Assembly (NCBI GenBank): GCA_046349635.1
Contig: JAXMBX010000001.1
Location: 124,001 to 188,000, forward strand
Length of the DNA: 64,000 bases
From: JAXMBX01 sp046349635
Lineage (GTDB): Bacteria; Planctomycetota; Planctomycetia; Planctomycetales; Planctomycetaceae
Direction of reading: 5' to 3'
Shown: piece after piece, positions 55,413-64,000 of the stretch
Position numbering within the stretch: position 1 is the first letter of the stretch
How the letters are laid out: the number at the start of each line of letters is the position of its first letter
Made by a program: the position numbers and the translations under genes
Notes under the pieces: generated by a model
The model's database searches: none
What the model was told of the DNA's origin: nothing
What the model saw: only the letters and a program-made list of their open reading frames with translations

Positions 55413-58106
55413 ATGACGTTGCGGCCCCATGTCATTCGTGCGGTGTTCAAGCGAAACTTCGTGAGTTATTTCTCCGGAGTCATCGGCTACCTGTTCATCG
55501 TGCTGTTCGTCGGCGGATGTGCCATCTGGGCGTTCAGTCCGGAGTTCTTCGCGAACAACCTGGCGAACCTGAACCAGTTGAACCTGAAGTTCCCGCTGCT
55601 TCTGTTGTTTATCGTCCCCGCAATCACAATGACCTGCTGGGCGGATGAGAAGAAACAGGGGACGGACGAACTGCTTTTCACCCTGCCCGGAACCGACCTG
55701 GAAATCCTGCTCGGGAAGTATTTCGCGGTCTTGTCGATCTACACCGTGGCATTGGCGTATTCGCTGCTGTTTTGCGGTTTCCTGGTGTTGACCTACCTCA
55801 CGACAACCAGCCAGGGATTCGCGGATTTCGACAAGGGATTGCTGGTCGCCAACTACATGGGGTACTGGCTCTCCGGGGGAGCGCTCCTGACGGCGGGGAT
55901 GCTCGCCTCGGTCCTCACCAACAGCGCGACGGTCGCCTTTGTCGCCGGGACGGCCCTGTGTGCCATTCCGGTGGTGATCAGCTATGTGATTCCCTCCGGC
56001 CAATGGCAAACATTGAGCCTGAATGAGCAACTTCGCGACTTCGGCCTGGGGATGGTCCCTCTCTCCGGCATCCTGTATTTCCTCTCCCTGGCCGTCTTTT
56101 TCCTGTACCTGAACCTCATCCTCATCAGTCGGCGGCACTGGAGCGACGGCCCGCGCGGGAAGTCGATGGAAGCTCATTACCTCGCCCGGACAGTCTGCCT
56201 GGCGGTGATCCTCGTGTGCGTGAATATAGTGGCGGCAAATGCCAATCAACGCTGGGATCTGACCGCCGAAAGGTTGTACAGCGTGTTCCCTTCCACCCGG
56301 ACCACCATCAACAAGGTGGATCCTAAACGCCCGATTCTGATCCAGGCGTTCATCAGCCCGGAAGTTCCCGGTGAGTATGTGGTGACCCGCACAAACCTGA
56401 TCGGACTGCTGCGTCAATACGACCAGATGGGGGGAGATAAGATCAAGGTCCGGATCGTGGATACGGAACCCTATTCCGACAGTGCGGAGGAAGCGCGGAA
56501 GTTCGGCATTCAACCCCAGCCGGTCCAAAGTCAGCGCGGCGGCAAGATGTTCGCCGAGACGATTTACCTGGGTGCTGTCATCAGCAGTGGCGCGGACGAT
56601 GAAGTGGTGATTCCCTTCTTCGACGTGGGAACACCGGTGGAATATGAATTGACCCGTTCCATCCGGACGGTCTCCCAGAACAAGCGTTCCAAGGTCGGAA
56701 TCCTGACCACGGACGCGAAATTGGCTGGCGGTTTCGATCCGGCGACGTTCTCGCAGTCCCAGGAGTGGCGAATCGTCACCGAATTGAAAAAGCAGTATGA
56801 CGTCGAACAGGTTTCACCCGACAGCCCGCTGACGGGGAACTACAACGTGCTGATCGTGGCGATGCCCTCTTCGCTCACTGATCCCCAGATGAATAACCTG
56901 ATGGAATACATCAAGAAGGGTGGCCCGACGCTGATTTTTGACGATCCGCTGCCGGTCTCCAGCCGCGGATTGTCTCTCGCACCCCGCCAACCGAAGCCGC
57001 AAGCCGGTGGCGGAATGTTTGGGGGGGGCCAACAGCCTCCGCAACCCAAGGCGGACAATGGCAAAGCCACCCGTCTACTGAACGAACTGGGGCTGGTGTG
57101 GGATAACGGCCAGGTGGTGTGGGATACGTACAATCCGCATCCGGAATTTGAGGACGTGATCCGGCCCGAACTGGTGTTCATTGGGACCAAGAGCGGGGCG
57201 AAGGCCCCATTCGGAACGGGCAGCGTCATCAGCGACGGATTGCAGGAGTTGATGGTCCTCTTTTCCGGCACGATCCGCCCCAAAGAAGGGGCGACAAACC
57301 GTGAATTCATCCCCTTGATGCGGACCAGTCCGAACTCCGGGGTGCTGGATTGGAACGAGTTGATCGAAGAGGCCCCCGCGTTCTTCGGAATGGGTGGGCC
57401 GCGGATCAAGGAAGACCCGGAACGCGTGGCGGACAGCGGCGATCACGTCCTGGGCGCGCTGATCAAGTCCAAGGGGACCGGTCCCGGGAGCGCCGGGTTG
57501 AACGTCGTCTATGTCGCCGATCTGGACATGATCTCGGACATGATGTTCAGCATCCGCGACCGCCAGTTGTACGGACTGAAGCTGGATAATGTGACCTTCG
57601 TCCTGAATGCCGTGGACGTCTTGTTGGGTGAAGATTCGATGGTGGAACTGCGGAAGCGCCGATCCCGGCACCACACCCTCTCCCAGATCGAACTGCTCAC
57701 CAAGGAATACGTGAACGAGCGGAACCAGGCCCGTCAAAAGGCGGACGCGGAAGCCAAGAAAGAAGTGGACTTGGCCAAGAAGCGGTTTGCCGATCGGCGG
57801 GCCGAGATCGAGAAGGATGAAAAGCTCGATCCGCGGACGAAGCGCATCATGCTGGAGCAGGTCCAGGAAGAAGAAACCCGCCGCATCGAAGTGGCGGAAG
57901 CGGAAATCAACAACCGGAAACAGCAGAAGGTGGAGCAGAGCAAGGCTTCCAGCGAGCGCAAGATCCGGAACGTGGAAGGGTGGGTGCAACTGATGGCGGT
58001 CCTGCTGCCCCCCATTCCCGCGCTGCTCGTCGGATTGTGGATGCTGCTGACCCGGATGAAGGCGGAGCGGGAAGGAATTCACTCGGACCGTCTGGTCAAA
58101 AAGTAA
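55413..58106 (+). CDS. ABC-2 permease fused to GldG-like domain
   Basis: 897 aa. Residues 1-250 hold about six membrane helices of an ABC-2 permease (GldF-like; SYFSGVIGYLFIVLFVGG, LLLLFIVPAITMTCWADEK). After another helix (CLAVILVCVNIVAANANQRW) comes the large extracytoplasmic GldG-type domain (RPILIQAFISPEVPGEYV; VGILTTDAKLAGGFD; GPTLIFDDPLPVSSRGL). Residues about 780-860 are a Lys/Glu-rich coiled coil, then a last helix (LPPIPALLVGLWMLL). GldF and GldG are separate in Bacteroidetes; here they are one protein. The partner DUF4340 gene starts 65 bases later. Confidence 0.88.
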   Translation: MTLRPHVIRAVFKRNFVSYFSGVIGYLFIVLFVGGCAIWAFSPEFFANNLANLNQLNLKFPLLLLFIVPAITMTCWADEKKQGTDELLFTLPGTDLEILLGKYFAVLSIYTVALAYSLLFCGFLVLTYLTTTSQGFADFDKGLLVANYMGYWLSGGALLTAGMLASVLTNSATVAFVAGTALCAIPVVISYVIPSGQWQTLSLNEQLRDFGLGMVPLSGILYFLSLAVFFLYLNLILISRRHWSDGPRGKSMEAHYLARTVCLAVILVCVNIVAANANQRWDLTAERLYSVFPSTRTTINKVDPKRPILIQAFISPEVPGEYVVTRTNLIGLLRQYDQMGGDKIKVRIVDTEPYSDSAEEARKFGIQPQPVQSQRGGKMFAETIYLGAVISSGADDEVVIPFFDVGTPVEYELTRSIRTVSQNKRSKVGILTTDAKLAGGFDPATFSQSQEWRIVTELKKQYDVEQVSPDSPLTGNYNVLIVAMPSSLTDPQMNNLMEYIKKGGPTLIFDDPLPVSSRGLSLAPRQPKPQAGGGMFGGGQQPPQPKADNGKATRLLNELGLVWDNGQVVWDTYNPHPEFEDVIRPELVFIGTKSGAKAPFGTGSVISDGLQELMVLFSGTIRPKEGATNREFIPLMRTSPNSGVLDWNELIEEAPAFFGMGGPRIKEDPERVADSGDHVLGALIKSKGTGPGSAGLNVVYVADLDMISDMMFSIRDRQLYGLKLDNVTFVLNAVDVLLGEDSMVELRKRRSRHHTLSQIELLTKEYVNERNQARQKADAEAKKEVDLAKKRFADRRAEIEKDEKLDPRTKRIMLEQVQEEETRRIEVAEAEINNRKQQKVEQSKASSERKIRNVEGWVQLMAVLLPPIPALLVGLWMLLTRMKAEREGIHSDRLVKK

Positions 58107-58171
58107 TTCCACTCTCCAATCAACCCTTCACACCCTTACAGAACATCGAACGAATTTGAGGATATTGAGCC

Positions 58172-60157
58172 ATGAACGAGACGACACGCACCGGAGTATT
58201 TGTCGGCGGAGCGATCCTCTCACTATTGCTGGCGACCGCATTTGCCCCCAGCACCCCCCAGGCGCCGAGCGAAACCTCCGAAGTGGGGAAGAAGTTCTAT
58301 GACGACTTCAATGCCACCAACGCCGAATCGCTGAGTGTCGTGAACTTCAATGAAGCGACCGCCACCGCCAAGACCTTCGAGGTGGATCTGAAGGACGGCG
58401 TTTGGCGGATTCCCTCGCACCACAATTACCCCGCCGATGCCAAAGACCGTCTGGCAAAGACCGCGGCATCGATGGTGGGGATCAAGCGGGATCAGTTCCG
58501 CTCCGCCAACAAGGAGGACTTCGCCGAACTGGGAGTCGTGGATCCGCTCGATCAGAACACCACCAAGCTCAAGGGGCGCGGCCAGCCGCGTGACGATCAA
58601 GGGGAAGAGCGGGGCCATCCTCGCGGATTACATCATCGGCAAATCGGTGAAGGGACGACCGGGGTTTTACTACATCCGCCGGCCTCAGGATAACTCCGTC
58701 TATGTCGCCAAGCTGAATATTGACCTGTCGACGAAGTTCGCGGACTGGATCGAGACGAATCTGCTGCAGCTTGGTTCCGGTCAGTTGAAGCAAGTGATCG
58801 TCAATAAATACTCAATCAGCGATCAGGGGCAGATCAGCGGCCGCGAAGTGACCGAGCTGAGCCGGGACAAGGCCGGCGACCCGTGGAAACTGAAGGGGTT
58901 GGACGAGGCGAAGGAAGAACTCAACACCCCGGACGTCGACGGGATGGTCCGGACGCTGGAAGACCTGCGGATCGTCGGGGTGCGCCCCAAGCCCGCCGGC
59001 CTGAGCCAGGATCTGAAGCAGTCCAAAAGCATCAAGATCGATACCACCACCATGCTGGATCTGCAATCGCGCGGCTTTTTCTTCACCCGCGATGGTGACC
59101 TGGTCTCTCAGGAGGGGGAATTGCTCGCCTCAACGAATGATGGCGTGAATTACGTCCTGCGGTTCGGGGAGGTTTTCACCAGCAGCGAAGACCAGACCGA
59201 GACCGGTATCGGCGCGGGACCGGAGACGGACGCCGACAAGAAAAAGGATGACAAGGCCAAGACCGCACCCGAGAAGAAGGACGACAAGGCTGCGGACAAG
59301 AAAGATGATGCCGCCGCCAAGAAGGACGGCGAAAAGAAAGATGGCGATCCCAAGGAAGCAGAGAAGAAGGGTGCCAACGTCAGCGAGAACCGCTATGTGT
59401 TCATCAACGTGACGTTCGACCCGAAGAAGCTGGGCCCGAAGCCGGTCAAGCCCGAGCCTCCCGCCGAGGAAAAGAAACCGGACGATAAGAAGACTGACGA
59501 CAAAAAGCCGGATGACAATAAACCCGAGGAAAAGAAGCCGGAAGAAAAGAAGCCGGAAGAAAAGAAGCCGGAAGAGGCCAAGAAAGACGAAGCCAAGCCC
59601 GATCCCAAGGCAGAGGAACTGAAGAAGAAGTATGAGGAAGACCTCAAGAAATATGAGACCGACATCGCCGACTACGACAAGCGGATGAAAGAGGGAAAAG
59701 AAAAGGTCGCGGAACTGAACCGCCGTTTTGCGGACTGGTACTACGTCATTTCCGCCGACAGCTTCAACAAGATTCGCCTGTCGCGGAAAGCTCTGGTGAA
59801 AGAGAAGGCCGCGCCGGGTTCCACACCTCCCGCGGGAATTCCCGGAGCCAAAGGCCTGCCGGGATTGAATCTCCCCGCCCCCGGCGACACCCCCGGCCAA
59901 GGATGAAAAGCCGATGGGGGATGAGAAGCCGGCCGATAAAAAGCCGGACGCCGAGAAGAAGCCCGAGGCGGAGAAAAAACCGAGGCGGACAAGAAGCCGG
60001 AAGACGAGAAGAAAGCCGCTGAGGAAAAGCCGGCCGAATCCAAACCGGCGGCGGAGAAGAAAGAGCCGACCCCTCCCCCCGTCTCCCAGCCGGAGGAGAA
60101 AAAAGAGGCCCTCTCTGCCTCCCCCAGCCGGGGAAAAAACCTCCTGAAAAGAAGTGA
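58172..60157 (+). pseudogene. DUF4340-type protein with Lys/Pro/Glu tail, several frameshifts
   Basis: About 660 aa if repaired. An N-terminal membrane helix (VGGAILSLLLATAFA) anchors an extracytoplasmic DUF4340-like domain (FEVDLKDGVWRIPSHHNYP; ILADYIIGKSVKGRPGFYYI; VYVAKLNIDLSTKFADWIE), followed by over 200 residues rich in Lys, Asp, Pro and Glu. Expected partner of the ABC transporter upstream. The frame shifts near 58585 (one extra base), at C5 59878-59882 (one extra), near 59980 (one missing) and near 60131-60136 (A6 for A5); the repaired reading ends GEKPPEKK at the TGA 60155-60157. The 15-base repeats and homopolymers in the tail are prone to such errors. Confidence 0.7.
59526..59570 (+). 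repeat. 15-bp tandem repeat (three copies) in the DUF4340 tail
   Basis: GAAGAAAAGAAGCCG, with one changed base in the first copy, codes for EEKKP units. Confidence 0.85.
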
Positions 60158-60282
60158 GGGTGAAAATGGTAACGATCACTTTTCTGGCGAGTTCCAGAGA
60201 CGTGATCCGGTTGCTCGAAACCCACAGCGGGATGTGCTAAAGTCAAATGGCTCAACCGAGTTGGGATGAGCTTCGGGCTTGC

Positions 60283-60315
60283 ACCCACGTCGCTCCGCGG
60301 AGGCGTGGGTTTTTT
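60283..60315 (+). terminator. Rho-independent terminator
   Basis: ACCCACG / CGTGGGT outer stem with CTCCGCGGAG inside and a run of six T. It closes the ABC transporter-DUF4340 unit. Confidence 0.8.
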
Positions 60316-60413
60316 CCGACAACGGTCCCTTGCAGGACATAGGGGCGGGTTGTCTCGCGGCATAATATTCTCTCACAGCAGAGACATCCGCGCAGGAATT
60401 CAAGGAACCATTC

Positions 60414-62234
60414 ATGACAGCCTCCACGCCTGCCCGCGCCCTGGAACTCGCTTCCCAGGCGGTCGCCGCGAAGAAGCTCTCCCCCTCGGCTTTGGAAAAC
60501 CTGAAACGCTGGCTCACCGAGCCGCAGTACGCGAAGTTCGTCCCGGCGATTCTCAAGGACGTGGACGCGGCTGATTTTGCCAAACTGGACCAGATGTTCT
60601 GGGAGATCATTCCCTTCGGGACCGGTGGCCGGCGCGGTGTGATGGGGGACTATGGTTCCGCTTCGATGAACCCCCGGACCGTCGCTGAGTCGGCGGACGG
60701 GCTGGCGAAATATCTCAAGCAGGCGACCGGGAAAGAAGGGGGCAGCGGGGTCATTGCCCACGACAGCCGGAACCGCTCCGTCGAATTCGCCAAGCTGACC
60801 GCGACGACTCTCGCCGCGAACGGTTTGACCGTCTATTACTTCGAGGGCTGCCGCTCGACTCCGGAACTCTCCTTCGCGGTGCGCCATCTCAAGTGTGACG
60901 TGGGGGTGGTGGTCTCCGCCTCCCACAACCCCCCGGCGGACAATGGCTTCAAGGCCTACTGGTCGAATGGAGCCCAGGTGCTCCCTCCGCACGACAAGGG
61001 GATCATCGATTGGGTCTACAAGGCCGGTGAAATCCCCACGCTCGACTTTGACGCGGGGGTGCAGTCTGGCAAGATCAAGGTGATCGGGGCCGATGTCGAC
61101 AAGGCGTACATCCAGTCCGTCGCATCCCTCAGCCTGTCCGACGCCCGCGATGTCAAAGCGGTCTTCACTCCCTTGCACGGCGTCGGTGAGACCTCCGTCT
61201 ACCAGGTCATTCATACGGCCGGCTTCCAGCAGGTGAAGATTTTCGAGCCGCAGCGCGAACAGAACGGCAATTTCCCCAACGTCCCCGATCAGCTTCCCAA
61301 TCCGGAACGCCCTGTCGTGTTCGATCCCGCGATTGCCACCGCAGGTGACGCGGACGTCATTCTGGCAAGCGATCCGGACGCCGATCGGCTCGGGTTGGCG
61401 GTCAAAGACAAGTCCGGAAAGTTCCAGCATCTGACCGGCAATCGCATTGCCATCCTGCTGGCGGATTACATTCTGCGGAAGCGAAAAGCCGCGGGAACTC
61501 TCACTCCGCAGCATTACGTCGTCGAGACACTGGTGACCACTCCGCTCGTCGCCCAACTGGCGAAGTCTTCCGGCATCCGCGCGTTCGATGACCTTCTTGT
61601 CGGCTTCAAGTACATCGCCCAGGTCATGGACCGCGAAGGTCCGGACAAGTTCGTCTTCGGCGCGGAAGAATCTCTTGGCTATCTCTGTGGCCAATACGCG
61701 CGAGACAAGGACGCCGCTGTCGCCGCGCTATACACGCTCGAAAACGCCGCCGAGTTGAAAGCCCAGGGCAAAACCCTCCTCGACCGGCTGGATGAGATCT
61801 TCGCCGAACAGGGCTATTTCCTCGAAGGGCAGATTTCCAAGACCTGCGAAGGCGCCCAGGGGAAACAACAGATCGACCAGTTGATGCAGGCCTTCCGCGC
61901 CAAGCCCCCCACGGAACTCGCGGGGATCGCGCTCGGACGGGTTCGCGATTACGGCAAGCACGAGATCCGGTCTCTCCCCAAAAACGAAAAAGCCCAGGAT
62001 CTGCCCCAACCTTCGGGAGACCTGCTGTTTTTTGATTCGGTTCCGGGGCCGATTGAGATTTCGATCGCGGTTCGTCCTTCCGGGACGGAGCCGAAGATCA
62101 AGTTTTACTGTTTCGCCCGGGCGGCCTGTTCGCAGCCGGATAAACTCCCCGAGGTCCGGACCGCGACCGACGCCGCGATGAAAGCGGCCCAGCAGGCGCT
62201 CTCCGCCTGGCTGGACGCGACCCTGAAGGCCTGA
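60414..62234 (+). CDS. Phosphoglucomutase/phosphomannomutase
   Basis: 606 aa, alpha-D-phosphohexomutase family. Active-site phosphoserine loop VVSASHNPPADNGFKAYW, metal-binding loop ASDPDADRLG, sugar-binding loop FGAEESLGYL and phosphate-binding loop RPSGTEPKIKFY. The family is cytoplasmic and interconverts hexose 1- and 6-phosphates, feeding glycogen, trehalose or surface sugar synthesis. The length with an N-terminal extension (first 60 residues) fits the PgmA group with 580-610 aa. Inositol-phosphate synthase follows in the same direction, using glucose-6-phosphate. Confidence 0.92.
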   Translation: MTASTPARALELASQAVAAKKLSPSALENLKRWLTEPQYAKFVPAILKDVDAADFAKLDQMFWEIIPFGTGGRRGVMGDYGSASMNPRTVAESADGLAKYLKQATGKEGGSGVIAHDSRNRSVEFAKLTATTLAANGLTVYYFEGCRSTPELSFAVRHLKCDVGVVVSASHNPPADNGFKAYWSNGAQVLPPHDKGIIDWVYKAGEIPTLDFDAGVQSGKIKVIGADVDKAYIQSVASLSLSDARDVKAVFTPLHGVGETSVYQVIHTAGFQQVKIFEPQREQNGNFPNVPDQLPNPERPVVFDPAIATAGDADVILASDPDADRLGLAVKDKSGKFQHLTGNRIAILLADYILRKRKAAGTLTPQHYVVETLVTTPLVAQLAKSSGIRAFDDLLVGFKYIAQVMDREGPDKFVFGAEESLGYLCGQYARDKDAAVAALYTLENAAELKAQGKTLLDRLDEIFAEQGYFLEGQISKTCEGAQGKQQIDQLMQAFRAKPPTELAGIALGRVRDYGKHEIRSLPKNEKAQDLPQPSGDLLFFDSVPGPIEISIAVRPSGTEPKIKFYCFARAACSQPDKLPEVRTATDAAMKAAQQALSAWLDATLKA

Positions 62235-62302
62235 ACCCCGCCGATATCCCGCCTGAAACCATCTGAAAAAATCCTACCTGACGTTTGGAGTGAAGTGCTT
62301 TT

Positions 62303-63510
62303 ATGTCGCAAGATCGCATTGGGGTCTGGTTCATCGGCGCTCTCGGAGGAGTCGCCACAACGGCCACGGTCGGTCTGGCGGCGCTGCAGGAAGGACTCTC
62401 CCAGGAAACGGCCCTGGTCAGCGCACTCCCTGCGTTCAAGGATCTGGGACTGGCGGACTGGAAACAGTTTGTCGTCGGCGGCCATGAAATCCGAACCACG
62501 ACCTATCAGGCGGAAGCGGACGTCCTGTATCGCAACTCACGAGTCTTTTCGCCGGAACTGCTGAACGGCGTCGCGGCTCGGCTGAAGGAATGGGATGCGA
62601 ACATCAAGCCGGGGACGCTCCTCAACGTCGGTCCGACCATCGCCAGTTTCGCCGATGAGAAAACGAAGAAGTTTGAGAAAGAAAAGCCCTGGGACGCGGT
62701 GACCCGCCTCAAGACGGACATCGAGCAGTTCCAGACAGCCCACAAGCTTTCGAAGGTCTTGGTGGTGAATGTCTCCTCCACGGAACCGCCGCTCGACAAG
62801 GCCGCCCCCTCCACCTGGAAGGAACTGGAAGCGGCCCTCAAGAGTTCCACGGAAAGCATCGTCCCCGCGAGTACACTGTACGCCATCGCCGCGATGCTCT
62901 CCGGCTGCCCGTTCATCAATTTCACCCCCTCCATCGGCTCGGACATCCCCGCGCTCAATGACCTCGCTCTGCAGCAGAAGGTGCTCCACGTCGGCCGCGA
63001 CGGCAAGACCGGCGAGACATTGATGAAGAGCATCCTCGCCCCCATGTTCGCCGCCCGCAACCTGCACGTCATGAGCTGGGTTGGGCATAACATCTTCGGG
63101 AACATGGACGGCAAGGTGCTGGACGATCCGATCAACAAGGCGAACAAAGTCCGCAGTAAGGATCACCTCCTGACCGAAATCCTGGGCTACAAACCCCAGA
63201 CGCTGGTCAGCATCGAGTACATCGAATCGATGGGGGACTGGAAGACGGCCTGGGATCACATCCACTTCGAGGGATTTCTGGGGACTAAAATGGCCCTGCA
63301 ATTCACCTGGCAGGGATGCGATTCATTGCTCGCGGCCCCGCTGGTCCTCGACCTGATCCGGCTGTCGGAACGGGAACAACGCCGCGGCAAAAGCGGCATC
63401 ATGTCCGTCCTCAGTTCCTTCTTCAAAAGTCCCATGGGCTGCGACCAGCCCGAGTTCCACCAGCAGTACGATCTTCTCCCTTCGCTTGGGCGAAGGACGT
63501 GAGGGCGTGA
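62303..63510 (+). CDS. ino1: Inositol-1-phosphate synthase (archaeal/bacterial type)
   Basis: Makes L-myo-inositol-1-phosphate from glucose-6-phosphate with NAD+. About 400 aa. NAD-binding VWFIGALGGVATTATVGL at the start; conserved VNVSSTEPPLD, SIGSDIPALNDLA, KTGETLMKSILAPMFAARN and SWVGHNIFGNMDGKVLDDP. As written it ends at 63502 with LLPSLGRRT; a missing C at 63478-63480 would give LLPFAWAKDVRA and a stop at 63510, which looks more like a natural end. The coordinates use that longer end. Inositol would serve phospholipid or compatible-solute synthesis. Confidence 0.82.
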
Positions 63511-63534
63511 GAAGAAATAGGCTGACTCGCTCCT

Positions 63535-64000
63535 CTACTTTTGGCCAGTTCAGATGCTTGTGCAGGAACTCGTAAGTGGCAACACCATTGATCTTGTGTG
63601 GGCCGAGGAAGAATTCGATCTCCGTCTTGTCGGGAATCCCCAGTTCCGCGTAGCATCGACGCACCTTGGCGTATTCCAGCCACCCATTCATCACGAAACC
63701 CCGTCGTGATGTCCCCGCTCCACCATGAACGGGCGGGTGTCATCAGGTAGGCCAGCTCCGCATAGTTGGCGATGAACCCCATGTTCCACTCGAAGATTTC
63801 ATACTCGGAGTGCAACGACAGTTCAGCGGCATCCACGCTGACGTTCTTCAGCACCCACTCGTTGAAGTCTCCGAGCAGATGGAGAGGCAGTATTCGGTGA
63901 GCATCGTCGGGACGTGACCGCCGTCTTGCCGCCATACGAGAGGCCATAGAAGGCGATTCGTTGCGGATCAACCCCTTGCAGCGAGGCCAGCCACGCGACG
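63535..64000 (-). pseudogene. Alpha/beta hydrolase (acetyl xylan esterase or peptidase-like), C-terminal part, frameshifts
   Basis: The gene runs off the right edge. Nucleophile elbow FYGLSYGGKTAVT, then after a shift NEWVLKNVSVDAAELSLHSEYE, another shift at MTPARSWW (MTPARPFMVERGHHDG expected), and YAKVRRCYAELGIPDKTEIEFFLGPHKINGVATYEFLHKHLNWPK at the end, with a probable TAG at 63535-63537. Each part reads well in its frame, so at least three single-base indels within about 450 bases are implied. Substrate unknown. Confidence 0.65.

Overview
The window looks like a chromosomal piece of a planctomycete (phylum Planctomycetota), of moderately high GC content. The evidence is the set of families that mark this phylum: three DUF1501 proteins with Tat-type leaders, a cytochrome-c/DUF1549/DUF1553 protein, Tat-exported Gfo/Idh/MocA oxidoreductases and sugar-phosphate-isomerase-like TIM barrels, and secreted proteins with an 'LEERVL'-type N-terminal motif. 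I cannot place it below phylum level. No rRNA, tRNA, CRISPR array, transposase or phage gene was found; it reads as ordinary chromosome rather than an island.

Layout. 1-6.5 kb: a partial SGNH hydrolase, a small conserved-looking unknown, a DUF1501 protein, an oxidoreductase and a hybrid histidine kinase. 6.7-17.7 kb: metabolic and envelope genes (class III aminotransferase, lysyl-tRNA synthetase, a LolC/E-LolD type ABC pair, a class IV aminotransferase, a secreted protein with a Cys-rich tail, a TIM-barrel isomerase, a DUF1570-type metalloprotease-like protein, PabA/TrpG). 17.9-20.7 kb: Tat-exported sugar enzymes and a 119-aa protein that resembles domain IV of elongation factor G. 20.7-27.6 kb: two tandem polytopic membrane proteins of GT-C glycosyltransferase character, facing a GT2 glycosyltransferase, a methyltransferase and HemW. 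27.6-34 kb: DUF1501 and DUF1549/DUF1553 genes. 34-43.8 kb: 'EERVL' secreted proteins and a relic of one, two small stress-type membrane proteins, RpiA, an SDR, KptA with an unknown partner, and a large secreted protein. 43.9-49.7 kb: ubiD-ubiE-ubiX and topA. 50-60 kb: a PpiD-like chaperone, an FKBP lipoprotein, and an ABC transporter of the GldA/GldFG type with a DUF4340 protein. 60.4-64 kb: a phosphohexomutase, inositol-phosphate synthase and the end of an esterase.

How the genes work together. The clearest functional groups are ubiD/ubiE/ubiX (quinone biosynthesis, decarboxylation plus C-methylation), the LolC/E-LolD pair (lipoprotein release), GT2 plus GT-C (lipid-linked sugar donor and its user), and the ABC ATPase, permease/GldG fusion and DUF4340 protein (one export or motility-like complex).

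A striking feature is that at least eight genes are interrupted by single-base shifts, most at short homopolymers (A8, T4, A5, A4, C4, C5, C3). Both missing and extra bases are implied, and several occur in one gene. I think uncorrected indels in a draft assembly explain this better than decay, but each site is listed so it can be checked. Several short dispersed inverted repeats occur between genes; two families have two copies each within this window.
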